The translations under genes and the position numbers were made by a program. From positions 1-6,465 of the forward strand of contig SVCR01000101.1 in assembly GCA_015058265.1 (NCBI GenBank): DNA of 6,465 nt, written 5' to 3'. This document shows positions 5,217 to 6,465 of this stretch, piece after piece (the first letter of the stretch is position 1; each line of letters begins with the position of its first letter). The stretch is from Clostridiales bacterium. GTDB taxonomy: Bacteria > Bacillota_A > Clostridia > Peptostreptococcales > Anaerovoracaceae. Under the pieces are notes generated by a model, which worked only from the letters and a program-made list of their open reading frames with translations, did not search any database and was not told the origin of the DNA.

Positions 5217-6465
5217 TTCTCAAGCTCCTTCAGCGCTTCAGCCATGACCATGTCGCCATCTGCTTCTATATCCGGCGTGATCCCTACGCCCTGGACCTTC
5301 TCTCCGCTTGGTCTGAAGTACTCACTGTCTGTCAGTTTGATGACCGATCCATCACGGAATTTATGGGTCACTTGGGTCACACCTTTTCCGTAGGTTTTCT
5401 CTCCGATAACCGTGCACGCATCATTGTCCTGCAGTGCTCCTGTCAGTATCTCTGACGCACTCGCAGTATTCCTGTTGACCAGGACCGCGCACTCCAGATC
5501 AGCTGAGCTCGCATCCGAACTGTATACTTTCTCCGATCCGTCTTTGCGTACGTCAGTCATTATTCTGCATGCAGGCAGGAGATAGTCCGCGATCTCGATG
5601 CACTCATCTGTAAGACCGCCTCCGTTATCTCTCAGATCTATTATGTATCTGTCGCAGCCTTCATTTCTCAGGTCTCTGACAGCAAGCTTGAAGTCCCTTG
5701 CTGTATCACTTCTGAACAGTAACAATCGAATGTATCCGACTTTGTCGTGTCCCTCTACCTCTGAATAATCTACAGACTGCTGTTCTATCTTCTCGCGGGT
5801 CATGGTGATGTCCATGTAATTCCCGTCCCTCAATATCCTGACGGTAACCTCAGTTCCCGCATCTCCGGATACCAGCTTAACTGCTTCATCTGCGGTTGAA
5901 GGCTCTTTGCCGTCGACGTTTATGATCACATCTCCGCTCTTCAATCCGGCTTCGTCCGCCGGGCTGCCTTCAAACACTGACCCGACCATGACCTTCCCGT
6001 CTTCCTCCATAACGCCGGCTCCGATGCCGACATAATCAGACAGAAATTTCTTCTCGAACTCCTCGTACTCTGCTGCAGTAAAATATTCCGCATACGGATC
6101 TCCTGTCTTGGCGACGATGTCCCTGATCCTGTCGTCATCGATCTCCTTAGGCTCGTAATCCGAAAGGGGATCATCCCCGATCAGCTTCAGTATCTGGTAA
6201 TACTTGCCGCAGGACTTCTCCAGGTCTTTGAAGTATTCCCAGGTTTCTGTCGAAGCGTAATTGATGAGAGTTGTATAGCGGGCTATGAGCACAAGAGTCA
6301 CAGCACACAAAACCGCCCCGCTGATGAAGGCGAGTCCGTATCTGACCACGGCGGGAAGCTTTTTCTTCACATCTTCCTCTTCAGTGATCACTTCTGTTTC
6401 TTCTGTAGGTTCAGTTGCGGTTACAGTTCGAGTATAGCCGCAAACATTACAGGTTTTGTCAGTAT
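5213..6465 (-). CDS. S41 C-terminal processing peptidase (CtpA type), 5' end probably outside window
   Basis: This is a membrane-anchored serine protease with a PDZ domain that degrades or trims proteins outside the membrane. Numbered from the GTG at 6391, it has a membrane helix at 18-37 and an N-terminal helical region with GDPYAEYF (97-104). A PDZ domain spans about 120-195 (ligand-binding loop VGIGAG, then SPADEAGLKSGD), followed by the S41 core. The catalytic set fits CtpB spacing: S311 in NTASASE, K336 in YGKG and Q340. RDNGGG is at 254-259. The C-terminus overlaps the next gene as GTGA. The start is uncertain. The frame stays open from 6391 to the window edge and reads DKTCNVCGYTRTV before an acidic linker, which looks like half of a zinc ribbon. 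I therefore annotate it as partial. Alternatives are GTG at 6391 (weak ribosome site) or GTG at 6370, which has GAGG 5 bases upstream. Seven cysteines, counted from 6391, are many for a cell-surface enzyme and fit an anaerobe. Confidence 0.88.
   Translation of the reverse strand, partial: TDKTCNVCGYTRTVTATEPTEETEVITEEEDVKKKLPAVVRYGLAFISGAVLCAVTLVLIARYTTLINYASTETWEYFKDLEKSCGKYYQILKLIGDDPLSDYEPKEIDDDRIRDIVAKTGDPYAEYFTAAEYEEFEKKFLSDYVGIGAGVMEEDGKVMVGSVFEGSPADEAGLKSGDVIINVDGKEPSTADEAVKLVSGDAGTEVTVRILRDGNYMDITMTREKIEQQSVDYSEVEGHDKVGYIRLLLFRSDTARDFKLAVRDLRNEGCDRYIIDLRDNGGGLTDECIEIADYLLPACRIMTDVRKDGSEKVYSSDASSADLECAVLVNRNTASASEILTGALQDNDACTVIGEKTYGKGVTQVTHKFRDGSVIKLTDSEYFRPSGEKVQGVGITPDIEADGDMVMAEALKELEK
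6375..6379 (-). promoter_or_regulatory. Possible ribosome binding site for an internal protease start
   Basis: The minus strand carries GAGGA, 4 bases before the GTG at 6370. If used, the protease would begin MKKKLPAVV just before its membrane helix, a normal-looking N-terminus. The same bases also encode the acidic EEED of the longer reading. The match may therefore come from glutamate codons and not be a real site. Confidence 0.3.

Noticed and set aside
6421..6465. End of an upstream gene in another frame (…MFAAILEL, stop TAA at 6423-6421)
   Set aside because: Only 14 codons are visible, and the competing protease frame reads a more protein-like CxxCG segment. It cannot be excluded without sequence beyond the edge.
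1..6465. CRISPR array, toxin-antitoxin pair, phage or transposase gene
   Set aside because: No spaced repeat series and no recombinase, transposase or toxin-like frame is present; the seven genes are ordinary chromosomal families.

Overview
The window reads as a piece of a bacterial chromosome, most likely an anaerobic member of the Bacillota (Clostridia). This is an inference from the gene families present: a membrane-anchored S11 D,D-carboxypeptidase, a YegS/DgkB-type lipid kinase, a CtpA-type S41 protease, a short RecX and a Firmicutes-type TcdA with a CPLA motif. AGGAG-like ribosome binding sites, a tRNA with encoded CCA and tight same-strand packing agree with it. I cannot name the genus.

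Everything supported lies on the minus strand, so the order of transcription runs from high to low coordinates. First comes a PDZ/S41 processing protease (5213 to the window edge), whose 5' end probably lies outside the window. It is followed by a Sfp-type phosphopantetheinyl transferase (4617-5216), recX (4117-4620), tcdA (3409-4080), a calcineurin-like metallophosphoesterase (2680-3399), a diacylglycerol-kinase-family lipid kinase (1715-2662) and a D-alanyl-D-alanine carboxypeptidase (376-1683). The first three genes are joined by 4-bp stop/start overlaps (GTGA, ATGA) and the others by gaps of 9 to 36 bases. This looks like one long operon whose promoter is outside the window. Its functions are mixed: two envelope genes (S41 protease, carboxypeptidase), lipid phosphorylation, carrier-protein activation, tRNA modification and recombination control. 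It looks like a housekeeping cluster rather than a dedicated pathway or defence system.

Below 376 there is no protein gene. A tRNA-Ser(CGA) gene (234-325) has its own near-consensus sigma-A-type promoter (338-367) and an intrinsic terminator (206-232). The stretch 72-205 is the most unusual part. It carries an exact 22-bp second copy of the tRNA 3' end, a GC-rich multi-hairpin module closed by a 9-bp stem, and a second strong minus-strand terminator that has an alternative pairing partner. I read this as the scar of an integration or duplication event at the tRNA 3' end, or as a small structured RNA. The sequence alone does not decide. Bases 1-71 show nothing I can support.

I see no clear previously undescribed system. 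The items most worth checking are the tRNA-end repeat with its structured insert, the probable zinc-ribbon N-terminus of the S41 protease running off the window, and two inverted repeats: one bracketing the tRNA -10 box and one inside the phosphopantetheinyl transferase gene.
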